Source: JBICHM01 sp043101835 (GTDB taxonomy: Bacteria > Planctomycetota > Phycisphaerae > Phycisphaerales > UBA1924). From it: a stretch of 7,949 nucleotides of DNA. The notes beneath the pieces were generated by a model. It worked only from the letters and a program-made list of their open reading frames with translations, was not told the DNA's origin and did not search any database. The DNA is taken from assembly GCA_043101835.1 (NCBI GenBank), contig JBICHM010000169.1, positions 1 through 7,949 on the forward strand, read 5' to 3'. Shown piece by piece: positions 1 through 5,973 of this stretch. Position 1 is the stretch's first letter; each line of letters begins with the position of its first letter. A program made the translations under genes and the position numbers.

Positions 1-1205
1 ACCGTGCCGTCGGGGTTCACCCAGATGGTGGTCGGGTAGCTCTTGATCGTGGAAAGCGCGGGGAGGGTCGCGGCGGTCTGCTGCTTGTCGCTGACGCCGC
101 CGATGAGAATCTCCCAGTCGATGGCATGGCGCTCCTTGAAGCGCTCGACCTGCAGGCGGCTGCGCTCGGCGTCGTCGGTGTGCTCGTAGGCGAGGCCGAG
201 GATCTGCAGCCCGGCGGCGTGGTGCTCGTCATACAGGCGCTTCAGCAGCGGCGCCTCGTCGTTGCAGTTGGGGCACCAGGTGCCGAAGACGACGACGATC
301 GTCGGCTTGCCGGCGTAGGGCTCGCGCTGCAGCGCCTCGAGGCCGAGGCGCGTCTCGCCGGAGACGAGGCTGACCTCGCTGAAGGGATCGGGCAGCTCGA
401 AGTCTTCGCCCGGGCTGAGGCGCGTCGCCGTGAAGGTGTCGTGGTAGTAGCCGCCGGAATAGAAGTGGCCCGTCATCGCGTCCGTCGAGGGCCCGAGTTC
501 GCCGGTGAAGAGGAAGGCGTGCGATCCGTCGAAGACGCTGAGGTTCATCGTCTCCGCGACGACATTGCCGGCGAGGAATCGGTAGTCGCCCGTCGGCGTG
601 AGGATGGTGCCGGTGAGCGCGCCGGATTCGTCCTGCTCGAAGACGCCCTTGGCGAGGCCGCCGTCGGCGAAGTTCATGCGCCATTCGCCGGAGAAATCGG
701 ACCGGTCGTTGACGGGCGCGGCGGTGACGAAGGGAAAACGCTGCGCCGGCAGCGGCTCGCCGACGGGCCGGGCCTCGGCGGGCATCTCGGCGATGGCGCC
801 GCCGCCGCGCGTCTTGGTGTAGACACCGACGAGCGCCTCGCCCTCGGGCTCAAGCGTTAGGCGGCTGTCGTAGTGCGGGAAGTCGAGCAGGTACGCGCCG
901 TCCTCGAAGCGCTGGAGATCCGCGGCGACCTCCTCGTCGCCGTTGCGGATGATCGCCTCGTCGCCGGCCGCGGGAATCTGCAGGTAGAAGGGCAGGGGGC
1001 CGCCGTCGCCGGTGTCGAGGTTGACGCGCAGCCAGCGGTCGGCGAACTGCACATCGGCGCTGCCAAAGTCGGCCACGCTCGAGTTGGCGACGAAGGTGTC
1101 GCGCGCGGCGTCGAGGGCGAGCCACAGCCCGCCGCCGACCACGGCGACGAGCAGGAAGAAGCCGACGATGACCGCCTTGCCGCTGAGTCGCTTGCTGTCC
1201 GCCAT
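1..1205 (-). CDS. Membrane-anchored TlpA/ResA-like thioredoxin-fold protein (3' end beyond window)
   Basis: The reading frame starts at an ATG at 1205 and stays open for 401 codons to the window edge, so the C-terminus is missing. A GGAG ribosome binding site lies 7 nt before the ATG. Residues 11-32 are a hydrophobic segment after a short basic N-terminus, which suggests a signal anchor with the rest outside the cytoplasm. Residues about 165-265 are rich in Gly and aromatic residues (SGEW, GDYRF, MTGHFYSGGYY) and look beta-rich. A thioredoxin fold begins near 285. It has the redox motif WCPNC with Cys311 and Cys314, and the cis-proline motif YPTT at Pro391. Known TlpA/ResA proteins reduce disulfides of exported proteins, for example in cytochrome c maturation; the substrate here is unknown. 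The start is 31 nt after the gap stop codon with no terminator between them, so co-transcription is likely. The fold and redox motif are certain; the role of the N-terminal domain is not. Confidence 0.88.
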   Translation of the reverse strand, partial: MADSKRLSGKAVIVGFFLLVAVVGGGLWLALDAARDTFVANSSVADFGSADVQFADRWLRVNLDTGDGGPLPFYLQIPAAGDEAIIRNGDEEVAADLQRFEDGAYLLDFPHYDSRLTLEPEGEALVGVYTKTRGGGAIAEMPAEARPVGEPLPAQRFPFVTAAPVNDRSDFSGEWRMNFADGGLAKGVFEQDESGALTGTILTPTGDYRFLAGNVVAETMNLSVFDGSHAFLFTGELGPSTDAMTGHFYSGGYYHDTFTATRLSPGEDFELPDPFSEVSLVSGETRLGLEALQREPYAGKPTIVVVFGTWCPNCNDEAPLLKRLYDEHHAAGLQILGLAYEHTDDAERSRLQVERFKERHAIDWEILIGGVSDKQQTAATLPALSTIKSYPTTIWVNPDGT

Positions 1206-1236
1206 GCGCGGGCTCCGAGTTGCTGGCGTCGTCGGT

Positions 1237-2253
1237 TCAGGCGTCGCGCTTGGCCATCATGCGGAGCATGTCGACGCAGCGCGAGGCGTAGCCGTACTCG
1301 TTGTCGTACCAGGAGACGATCTTGAAGAACCGATCGTTGAGCTCGATGCCCGCGCCGGCGTCGTAGATGCTGCTGTGCGGGTCGCCGATGAAGTCGCTCG
1401 AGACGACATCCTCTTCGGTGTAGGCGAGCACGCCCTGCATCGAGCCCTCGCTCGCGGTCTTCATCGCGCCGTTGATGGCCTGCAGGCTGGTCGCCTTGTC
1501 GGTGCGGAAGGTGAGGTCCACGCAGGAGACATCCGCCGTCGGCACGCGGAAGGACATGCCCGTCAGCTTGCCCTTGAGCGCGGGGATGCACAGGCCCACG
1601 GCCTTCGCGGCGCCGGTGCTCGCGGGGATGATGTTCTGGTACGCGTTGCGCCCGCCCCGGTAGTCCTTCTTGCTCGGCCCGTCCTGCGTCGGCTGCGTCG
1701 CCGTGACCGCGTGGACGGTCGTCATCAGACCCTCGGCGAGGCCGAACTCATCGTTGATGACCTTCGCGACCGGCGCGAGGCAGTTGGTCGTGCACGACGC
1801 GTTGCTGATGATCGTGTCCTTCTTCGGGTCGTATAGCTCGTGGTTCACCTTGTAGGCGAAGGTGTTGACCTTGTCGGGGTCCTTGGTGGGGGCGCTGATC
1901 ATCACGCGCTTCGCGCCGGCCTGGAGGTGCTTGCTCGCGCCCTCGTGCGTCGTGAAGAGGCCGGTCGATTCGAGCACATAGTCGGCGCCGAGCTGCTTCC
2001 AGGGCAGCGCCGCGGGGTCGCGCTCGCTCGTGACCTTGATGGCCTTCCCGTCGATGACGATCGAATCGCCGTCGTGCTCGACCGTGCCCGGCCAGCGCCC
2101 GTGGACGGTGTCGTACTTGAAGAGGTAGGCGAGCAGGTGCGCATCGACGAGGTCGTTGATGCCGACGAACTCGATGTCGCCGGCGCGCCGGCCGGCGCGG
2201 ACGACGAGGCGACCGATGCGACCGAAGCCGTTGATTCCGACACGGATGGCCAT
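1237..2253 (-). CDS. gap: Type I glyceraldehyde-3-phosphate dehydrogenase
   Basis: This 338-residue protein is full length for the family. It converts glyceraldehyde 3-phosphate, NAD+ and phosphate to 1,3-bisphosphoglycerate in cytoplasmic glycolysis and, in reverse, in gluconeogenesis. The N-terminal Rossmann motif INGFGRIGR spans residues 7-15. IND at 32-34, with the acidic residue that ends the second beta strand, points to NAD rather than NADP. The catalytic motif SNASCTTNC gives Cys154, and the base that activates it is His181 in TTVHAVTATQ. The C-terminal WYDNE motif is intact. The ATG at 2253 is chosen because the homology begins there (MAIRVGINGFG) and an AGGGGA ribosome binding site lies about 6 nt before it. 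The frame is open for 25 codons further upstream, but that part is unlike the family. It follows the aminotransferase gene by 111 bp and precedes the TlpA gene by 31 bp. Confidence 0.97.
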   Translation of the reverse strand: MAIRVGINGFGRIGRLVVRAGRRAGDIEFVGINDLVDAHLLAYLFKYDTVHGRWPGTVEHDGDSIVIDGKAIKVTSERDPAALPWKQLGADYVLESTGLFTTHEGASKHLQAGAKRVMISAPTKDPDKVNTFAYKVNHELYDPKKDTIISNASCTTNCLAPVAKVINDEFGLAEGLMTTVHAVTATQPTQDGPSKKDYRGGRNAYQNIIPASTGAAKAVGLCIPALKGKLTGMSFRVPTADVSCVDLTFRTDKATSLQAINGAMKTASEGSMQGVLAYTEEDVVSSDFIGDPHSSIYDAGAGIELNDRFFKIVSWYDNEYGYASRCVDMLRMMAKRDA

Positions 2254-2299
2254 GGGGCGTCCCCTGAATCTGCTGTGGTGCGGACCGAACAGGAAGGCA

Positions 2300-2328
2300 A
2301 CGGTAGGGCGGCCCTCCGCGGCCTTCAA
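2300..2328 (-). promoter_or_regulatory. Candidate sigma70-type promoter for gap
   Basis: On the minus strand a -35-like TTGAAG (2328-2323, 4/6 to consensus) is followed after exactly 17 bp by TACCGT (2305-2300, 3/6, keeping the conserved TA...T positions). Transcription would begin about 40 nt before the gap ATG and leave room for its ribosome binding site. The match is weak, and gap may instead be read through from the aminotransferase gene. Confidence 0.25.
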
Positions 2329-2364
2329 CGGGCGTCAGCCGGGGGTCGGGCCCGGGCCCAGGAC

Positions 2365-3573
2365 TCAGCCCGCCAGCGTCTCGCGCAGCAGCTCGAGCCC
2401 GCGCCGCAGGCGCGACTCCTCGACGGCGAAGGAGAGCCGGAAGGGCGTGTCCTGGCGGCTGTAGACGCCCCCGGGACTCACGAGCACATTCTTCTCGATC
2501 ATCTTCTTCACGAAGGCCTCGCCGGTCAGGCCGAGGCGCTCGGGGATGCGGATGAAGCAGTAGAACGCGCCGCCGGGGCGGAAGATCTCGCAGACATCGC
2601 CGAGGGCGTCGATGACCATGTCGCGCCGCTTCTCGTAGACCTCCACCATCGGGCGCGGGTCCACATCGAAGGCCTCGCGGCAGGCCCACTGCGCCATCGA
2701 GGGGGCGCAGACATAGGTGTACTGCTGCATCTTGACCATCTCGCTGACCAGCCAGCCGGGGCCGCAGACATACCCCATGCGCCAGCCGGTGCAGGCGTAG
2801 GTCTTGCCGAAGCCGCGGATGACGACGACATCGCGCTCGGCGCCGTCGAAGCGCGCGGGGCTCGGGCAGGCGTGCTTCCGGCCGCGCTCGGGGCTGGGGT
2901 CGAGCGCCTCGCTGAAGGCGAACTCGTCGTAGATCTCATCGCTGATGAGCACAACGCCCTTCGCGCGGCAGAGGTCGAGCAGGTCGCGGCATTCCTGCGC
3001 CGTCATCGTCACGCCCGTCGGGTTGCCGGGGCTGACGCAGATGACGAACTTCGTGCGCTCGGTGATCAGGGGCTCGACGCGCTCGGCGGTCAGCTTGAAG
3101 TCGGGGTAGGTGTCGCAGGGGACGGCCTTGGCGCCGACGAGCTTCGCGAGCGCCGGGTACAGCACGAACCAGGGGTCGGGGATGATCATCTCGTCGCCGG
3201 CGTTGAGCATCGACAGGGCGCAGAGCACGAGGGCGCCGCTGGTGCCGCTGGTGACGAAGACGCTCGGGCGCTCCGGGTCCTCGTGGGTGGCGAGGTTCTC
3301 GGAGACATCCCAGCCGAGGTCGGCGCGCAGATGGCTGACGATGCGCGAGCGCAGCTCCGGGATGCCGCGCGTGATGGTGTAGCCGTTGCGATCGGCGTGG
3401 ATCGCGTCGCAGGCGGCGCGCTTGACCGCGTCGGGCACCGGGAAGTCCGGCTGCCCGATCGTCAGGTTGATGGGGTCGTTGAGGGAGGCCGCCTGCTCGA
3501 AGATGCGCCGGATGCCCTGCACATCGAGGGACTGTGCGCGGCTCGAAATGATCCGCTGGCGGTCCATGCGCAT
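2365..3573 (-). CDS. Pyridoxal-phosphate aminotransferase, class I/II (aspartate aminotransferase-like)
   Basis: This 402-residue protein has the normal length for a fold-type I aminotransferase. It would move an amino group between an amino acid and a 2-oxo acid through bound pyridoxal phosphate. Visible landmarks are IGQPDFPVP (39-47), the cofactor loop TSGTSGAL (108-115), SPGNPTG with Asn184, SDEIYDEF with Asp212 and Tyr215, GFGKTYACTGWRMGY with the Schiff-base Lys257 and Arg264, and FRLSFA with Arg379, which normally holds the substrate carboxylate. A segment rich in Pro and charged residues (about 222-245) between the Asp/Tyr motif and the lysine motif is longer than usual. Aspartate is the likeliest substrate from overall resemblance, but alanine or an aromatic amino acid cannot be excluded. 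Two in-frame ATGs (3573 and 3567) are possible; a short GGA lies 6 nt before the second. It starts 34 nt after the small basic protein gene, probably in one transcript. Confidence 0.92.
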   Translation of the reverse strand: MRMDRQRIISSRAQSLDVQGIRRIFEQAASLNDPINLTIGQPDFPVPDAVKRAACDAIHADRNGYTITRGIPELRSRIVSHLRADLGWDVSENLATHEDPERPSVFVTSGTSGALVLCALSMLNAGDEMIIPDPWFVLYPALAKLVGAKAVPCDTYPDFKLTAERVEPLITERTKFVICVSPGNPTGVTMTAQECRDLLDLCRAKGVVLISDEIYDEFAFSEALDPSPERGRKHACPSPARFDGAERDVVVIRGFGKTYACTGWRMGYVCGPGWLVSEMVKMQQYTYVCAPSMAQWACREAFDVDPRPMVEVYEKRRDMVIDALGDVCEIFRPGGAFYCFIRIPERLGLTGEAFVKKMIEKNVLVSPGGVYSRQDTPFRLSFAVEESRLRRGLELLRETLAG

Positions 3574-3607
3574 TCCGGCGTCGCGGGGCGACGAGTGAAG
3601 CCGCGGA

Positions 3608-3775
3608 TCAGCGGGGCTTGCGGTGCCCGACCTTGGGCAGACCGATCGCGCTGTTCTTCTTGGCGTCGAACTTGTCCTGGTCCTTGAGCTTCTGGATGCG
3701 CTCGGCGCGGGTCAGCACATTGCGGTGTGCGGAGAGGGCGCCGCCGGGGACCTTCAGGCTGGGATCGAGGCTCAT
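3608..3775 (-). CDS. Small basic protein of the Planctomycetes/Verrucomicrobia/Chlamydiae type
   Basis: This 55-residue, strongly basic protein runs from an ATG at 3775 to a TGA at 3608. A good ribosome binding site (GGAG, 7 nt before the ATG) supports the start. The core is HRNVLTRAERIQKLKDQDKF followed by GLPKVGHRKPR. From memory this matches a conserved small basic protein family (TIGR04137-like) found in Planctomycetes, Verrucomicrobia and Chlamydiae, which keeps the 'RNVL-RxERI' block and a 'GLPKV' tail. The function is not established. Its size and charge fit an RNA- or ribosome-associated protein, but that is inference. It has its own candidate promoter and lies 34 nt before the aminotransferase gene. 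No cysteines, signal peptide or membrane segment are present. Confidence 0.82.
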   Translation of the reverse strand: MSLDPSLKVPGGALSAHRNVLTRAERIQKLKDQDKFDAKKNSAIGLPKVGHRKPR

Positions 3776-3781
3776 CGCGTG

Positions 3782-3796
3782 CTCCGAAGTCTTCGG
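3782..3796 (-). promoter_or_regulatory. 5' leader palindrome overlapping the ribosome binding site of the small basic protein gene
   Basis: On the minus strand CCGAAG-A-CTTCGG (3796-3784) is a 13-nt palindrome. Its last two bases are the first two of the GGAG ribosome binding site (3785-3782). As RNA it could form a short hairpin (5 bp with a 3-nt loop) that partly hides the site. It is short, and no partner or ligand is suggested. Confidence 0.3.
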
Positions 3797-3820
3797 GGGG
3801 TCGTTTCCCGAGGGGCGGCG

Positions 3821-3849
3821 ATGATAGCAGCCCGGCGGGCGTCTGGCGA
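3821..3849 (-). promoter_or_regulatory. Candidate sigma70-type promoter for the small basic protein gene
   Basis: On the minus strand TCGCCA (3849-3844, 4/6 to TTGACA) is followed after 17 bp by TATCAT (3826-3821, 5/6 to TATAAT). The resulting leader would be about 40 nt and would include the palindrome and ribosome binding site next to the start codon. It is one of the two best promoter matches in the window. Confidence 0.5.
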
Positions 3850-3860
3850 GGGGTGGCGCA

Positions 3861-3893
3861 GGGGCCTGGGACCGGGGATCCGGGACCAGGGGG
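3861..3893. repeat. Short G-rich direct repeat (GGGACC type)
   Basis: The core GGGACC occurs twice, 14 bp apart (3868 and 3882), each followed by a run of G and separated by GGATCC. It lies between the stop of the SPOR-like gene and the promoter of the small basic protein gene. The stretch codes for nothing that I recognise and resembles low-complexity intergenic repeats. It is too short to assign a role. Confidence 0.35.
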
Positions 3894-3904
3894 CGGCGGC
3901 GGGA

Positions 3905-4669
3905 TCAGCCGGAGTACTTGGCGGGGTAGGTGTCGGCCCAGTCGGTGGTGCCGCCCATGTCGCGCTTCCAGATGCGCCCGAGGCTCTGGATGCGGGCCTT
4001 GAGGGTGTTGTGCTCGCCGGCGCGCATCTGGTCGCCGGTGAAGCCCTGGAGGGCGACGACCAGGCGGAGGCTGCCGGTGCTGCTGGGGACGACGGCCGCG
4101 GGCACGCCGCTCTCGCGCAGGTAGGCCGCGGCCCGCTCGGCCTCGTCGGGCAGGTCGCGCGCCACGATGAAGTAGTTGAGCCCCGGGGTGCGCGGGTCGG
4201 CGCCCGGCTCGGTTGATGCCGGCGCGGGCTCAGCGGCGGGGGCCTGCTGGCGGGGCTGGTTTGTCGCGGCGGCCGGCGTGCCGGAGCGCCCGGCGCTCGG
4301 CAGCAGATCGGGGTTGAGGGGCGCCTGGTCGAGCAGCGGGTCCTGGACGGCGCTCTCGAGTTCGCGCTGCGCGCGCGTGCGTTCGCTGTCGCGCACAGCG
4401 GAGTCGGCCCGTCGGTAGCCGATCAGGTACCCCCCCACGATGAGCACCACGACCAGCGCCCCGGCGAGGAAGAGGTAGCCCACCGGCAGGCGCACGACGC
4501 GCGGGATGGCCGGGCCTTCGGCGATCTCCGGCTCCGGCGCCGGGTCCGGTCGCTCGCGGCGGAAGAAGGGCTTGCGCTCCCGGGGCTCCTCGCGCGGAGC
4601 GGGGCGCGAGGGCGTGCGCGGCGAGCGCGTCGCCAGTTCCAGCAGGGTGGGGCCGCTGCGACGGGGCAT
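3905..4669 (-). CDS. Single-pass membrane protein with SPOR-like C-terminal domain
   Basis: This is a 254-residue protein with no firmly recognised family. Residues 1-60 are proline- and charge-rich (many Arg, Pro and Glu) and probably cytoplasmic. Residues 61-84 form one strong hydrophobic helix (GYLFLAGALVVVLIVGGYLI). Residues 86-110 look like a short charged helix, and 111-162 are a flexible Pro/Ala/Gln linker. Residues 163-235 have the strand-helix-strand pattern of a SPOR-like domain: NYFIVARD, then an alpha-helical ERAAAYLRESG, then AAVVPSSTGSLRLVVAL. Known SPOR domains bind peptidoglycan stripped of its stem peptides at division sites, so a cell-wall role is possible but is inference. 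The ATG at 4669 is chosen because upstream sequence in this frame is unlike the rest and a promoter-like site ends 7 nt before it. No Shine-Dalgarno sequence is visible. It lies 80 bp after acpS. Confidence 0.75.
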   Translation of the reverse strand: MPRRSGPTLLELATRSPRTPSRPAPREEPRERKPFFRRERPDPAPEPEIAEGPAIPRVVRLPVGYLFLAGALVVVLIVGGYLIGYRRADSAVRDSERTRAQRELESAVQDPLLDQAPLNPDLLPSAGRSGTPAAATNQPRQQAPAAEPAPASTEPGADPRTPGLNYFIVARDLPDEAERAAAYLRESGVPAAVVPSSTGSLRLVVALQGFTGDQMRAGEHNTLKARIQSLGRIWKRDMGGTTDWADTYPAKYSG

Positions 4670-4676
4670 CAATCGA

Positions 4677-4705
4677 ATTATCGAGCCGAGAGGCGGTCTC
4701 GGCAA
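4677..4705 (-). promoter_or_regulatory. Candidate promoter of the SPOR-like gene with a dyad between -35 and -10
   Basis: On the minus strand TTGCCG (4705-4700, 4/6) is followed after exactly 17 bp by GATAAT (4682-4677, 5/6). Only 7 nt separate the -10 hexamer from the ATG at 4669, so the transcript would start at or next to the start codon. The spacer is almost filled by a perfect 7-bp inverted repeat, GCCGAGA and TCTCGGC with a 5-bp centre (4685-4703). It could be a repressor operator or a chance hairpin. Confidence 0.5.
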
Positions 4706-4749
4706 CGAAGAATCGGGGTCAGATCGGGCAAAACGCCCTGATCGACGCG

Positions 4750-5139
4750 CTACGGCGCCCCGGAGGCGATCGCCGAAGCCATCGCGAAGCCCCCCGCGTG
4801 GGAAATCGAGACCATCCACGCCGTCGCGCCGCGCGCCCGGGCGAGTTCCGCCGCCTCGCCGGCGAGGGCCACCGTCGGCTTGCCGAGGGCGTCGGACTGC
4901 ACCTCGACATCCGTCCAGCGGATGCCGCCCCGCCACCCGGTGCCCAGGGCCTTGAGGACGGCCTCCTTCATCGCGAACCGGGCGGCGAGGTGCTCAGCGC
5001 GGCGCTTGGGGCGTCCCGATGCATATGCGATCTCCGCGCTCGTGAAGACGCGCTGCTCGAAGTGGGCGCCATGGTCGGCGAGCATCTTCTCGATACGCGC
5101 GACCTCCACCAGGTCGATGCCGTGGCCGACGATCTGCAT
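4750..5139 (-). CDS. acpS: Holo-[acyl-carrier-protein] synthase
   Basis: This 129-residue protein has the normal AcpS length. It transfers the 4'-phosphopantetheine arm of coenzyme A to a serine of apo-acyl carrier protein, activating ACP for fatty-acid synthesis; the enzyme is a cytoplasmic trimer. The N-terminal metal-binding motif GIDLVEVARIE holds Asp9. The second signature, RFAMKEAVLKALGTG, holds Glu59 and Lys63. The C-terminal SISHAGGFAMA block is also typical of the family. The ATG at 5137-5139 is the natural start, because the family motif begins six residues later. No real ribosome binding site is present. A TAGCAT hexamer lies 6 nt before the ATG, inside an inverted repeat shared with moaB. 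It ends with TAG, and 80 bp separate it from the SPOR-like gene. Confidence 0.96.
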   Translation of the reverse strand: MQIVGHGIDLVEVARIEKMLADHGAHFEQRVFTSAEIAYASGRPKRRAEHLAARFAMKEAVLKALGTGWRGGIRWTDVEVQSDALGKPTVALAGEAAELARARGATAWMVSISHAGGFAMASAIASGAP

Positions 5140-5181
5140 GCCCCGATGCTACCGGAGGGCGCCCGCTAGCATCGGGCCATG
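5137..5181. promoter_or_regulatory. Inverted repeat joining the divergent start codons of acpS and moaB
   Basis: The 15-bp arms 5137-5151 and 5167-5181 are inverted copies with one mismatch (14/15), separated by 15 bp. Each arm contains one gene's start codon and, 6 bp before it, the hexamer TAGCAT (4/6 to a -10 box). Only 39 bp separate the two start codons. The element could be overlapping divergent promoters for leaderless mRNAs, a symmetric operator, or an RNA hairpin that hides the start codon in any longer transcript. No convincing -35 is seen on either side. Confidence 0.55.
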
Positions 5182-5709
5182 AGCGAATCGGCCCGGCAGC
5201 ATCGTGACGCCGCGGCGGGACAGCCCGTCGCCTGCGCCGTCCTGACGATCAGCGACACGCGCAGCCTCGACGACGACCCCTCGGGCGACCTGATCAGCGC
5301 GATCCTCGCCGAGGCGGGGCACAGCGTGGTCGAGCGGGGGCTCGTGCGCGACGAGGCGCGTGACATCGGCGAGTGGGTCGACGCGCGCCTGCGCGATGCG
5401 CGCGTGCAGGCGATCCTCACGACCGGCGGCACCGGCGTGGCGGCGCGCGACACGACGATCGAGGTCGTACGCGCGCGTTTCGCCGTCGAACTGGAGGGCT
5501 TCGGCGAGCTCTTCCGGATGCTCTCGTGGGAGCAGGTGGGCGCGGCGGCGATGCTGAGCCGCGCGTGCGCGGGGCTCTGTCTGCCCGAAGGTCGAAGCGA
5601 AGGCGTCTTCCTCTTCGCGATGCCCGGCTCGCGCAACGCGGTGGAGACGGCGATGCGCAACCTGGTGGCGCCGGAGCTGGCGCACCTGGTGTGGGAGCGG
5701 CGGCGCTGA
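5179..5709 (+). CDS. moaB: MoaB/MogA family molybdenum cofactor biosynthesis protein
   Basis: This 176-residue protein, the only plus-strand gene here, belongs to the molybdopterin-binding MoaB/MogA fold. MogA adenylylates molybdopterin before metal insertion; bacterial MoaB proteins are close relatives, some acting like MogA and some of unclear role. The sequence shows VLTISDTRS (21-29), the Asp/Ser-Gly motif DDDPSGDLI (31-39), the ligand-binding loop TTGGTGVAARD (81-91), LEGFGELFRMLSWEQVG (105-121), and AMPGS (147-151). The match is best to the MoaB branch (FRMLS, AMLSRA, and a Pro-Glu-Leu near the C-terminus). The ATG at 5179 is the only start near the motif; a TAG closes the frame just upstream. 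There is no ribosome binding site, but TAGCAT ends 6 nt before the ATG. No other molybdenum genes are in view, so the partner pathway cannot be checked. Confidence 0.9.
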   Translation: MSESARQHRDAAAGQPVACAVLTISDTRSLDDDPSGDLISAILAEAGHSVVERGLVRDEARDIGEWVDARLRDARVQAILTTGGTGVAARDTTIEVVRARFAVELEGFGELFRMLSWEQVGAAAMLSRACAGLCLPEGRSEGVFLFAMPGSRNAVETAMRNLVAPELAHLVWERRR

Positions 5710-5756
5710 TCGCACAGGTGTGCCACTGCTCGACGCGCAGCGCCGCAGCATTGCCC

Positions 5757-5909
5757 CGAGAGGAAGACGAACGCGAAGGGCGCGAAAAGACGCGAAGAAC
5801 AACAGGATGAAACACCGGGGGAGGCGGAGCGGGGTCGCTTCGAGCCCCTCCGTATTCCTCTGTCTTCCTCTGCGTTCGATCCCTTCGCGTCTCTTCGCGG
5901 GCTTCGCGT
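5757..5909. repeat. Bipartite inverted array of CGCGAAG-type repeats between convergent genes
   Basis: The left half (5771-5797) carries CGCGAA(G) three times at 9-10 bp spacing. The right half (5883-5909) carries CTTCGCG three times at the same spacing. The two 27-bp halves are inverted copies with 24 of 27 matches, 85 bp apart. Further repeats lie inside: CCTCTGTCTT and CCTCTGCGTT in tandem (5857-5876), and a nested hairpin (5825-5852; CGGA..GGGG pairing with CCCCTCCG, tip TCG-CTT-CGA). The region fills the space between the moaB and FKBP stop codons and codes for nothing. It may act as a bidirectional terminator or be a dispersed repeat element. Confidence 0.6.
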
Positions 5910-5923
5910 ACAAGTCCCATCCG

Positions 5924-5953
5924 CACCGCTGGGCGCCTTCGCCGCGAGCGGTG
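5924..5953. terminator. Strong hairpin between the convergent moaB and FKBP gene ends
   Basis: CACCGCT (5924-5930) pairs perfectly with AGCGGTG (5947-5953). Inside it GGCG (5932-5935) pairs with CGCC (5940-5943) around a CCTT loop. It lies 20 bp past the FKBP stop codon and could end or protect transcripts from either side. No T-run follows on either strand, so it is not a standard intrinsic terminator. Confidence 0.35.
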
Positions 5954-5973
5954 GCACACGGGGGGCGCGTGCC

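Noticed and set aside
2348..2359. Perfect 12-bp palindrome GGGCCCGGGCCC just past the aminotransferase stop codon as a terminator
   Set aside because: Only a 4-bp stem with a 4-nt loop can form in RNA, and no T-run follows.
1840..3687. A very long open frame on the plus strand (615 codons) opposite gap and the aminotransferase gene
   Set aside because: It is the antisense shadow of two certain genes. In GC-rich DNA the complement of codons ending in G or C rarely gives stops, and the translation is low-complexity Ala/Gly/Arg/Asp with no known motif.
4726..4738. GGGC-AAAAC-GCCC as a terminator for acpS
   Set aside because: The stem is only 4 bp, with no T-run; it is likely chance in GC-rich sequence.
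5710..5973. A hidden small gene between moaB and the FKBP gene
   Set aside because: The open frames here are built from the inverted repeat array and antisense sequence, with no ribosome binding site and no recognisable protein.
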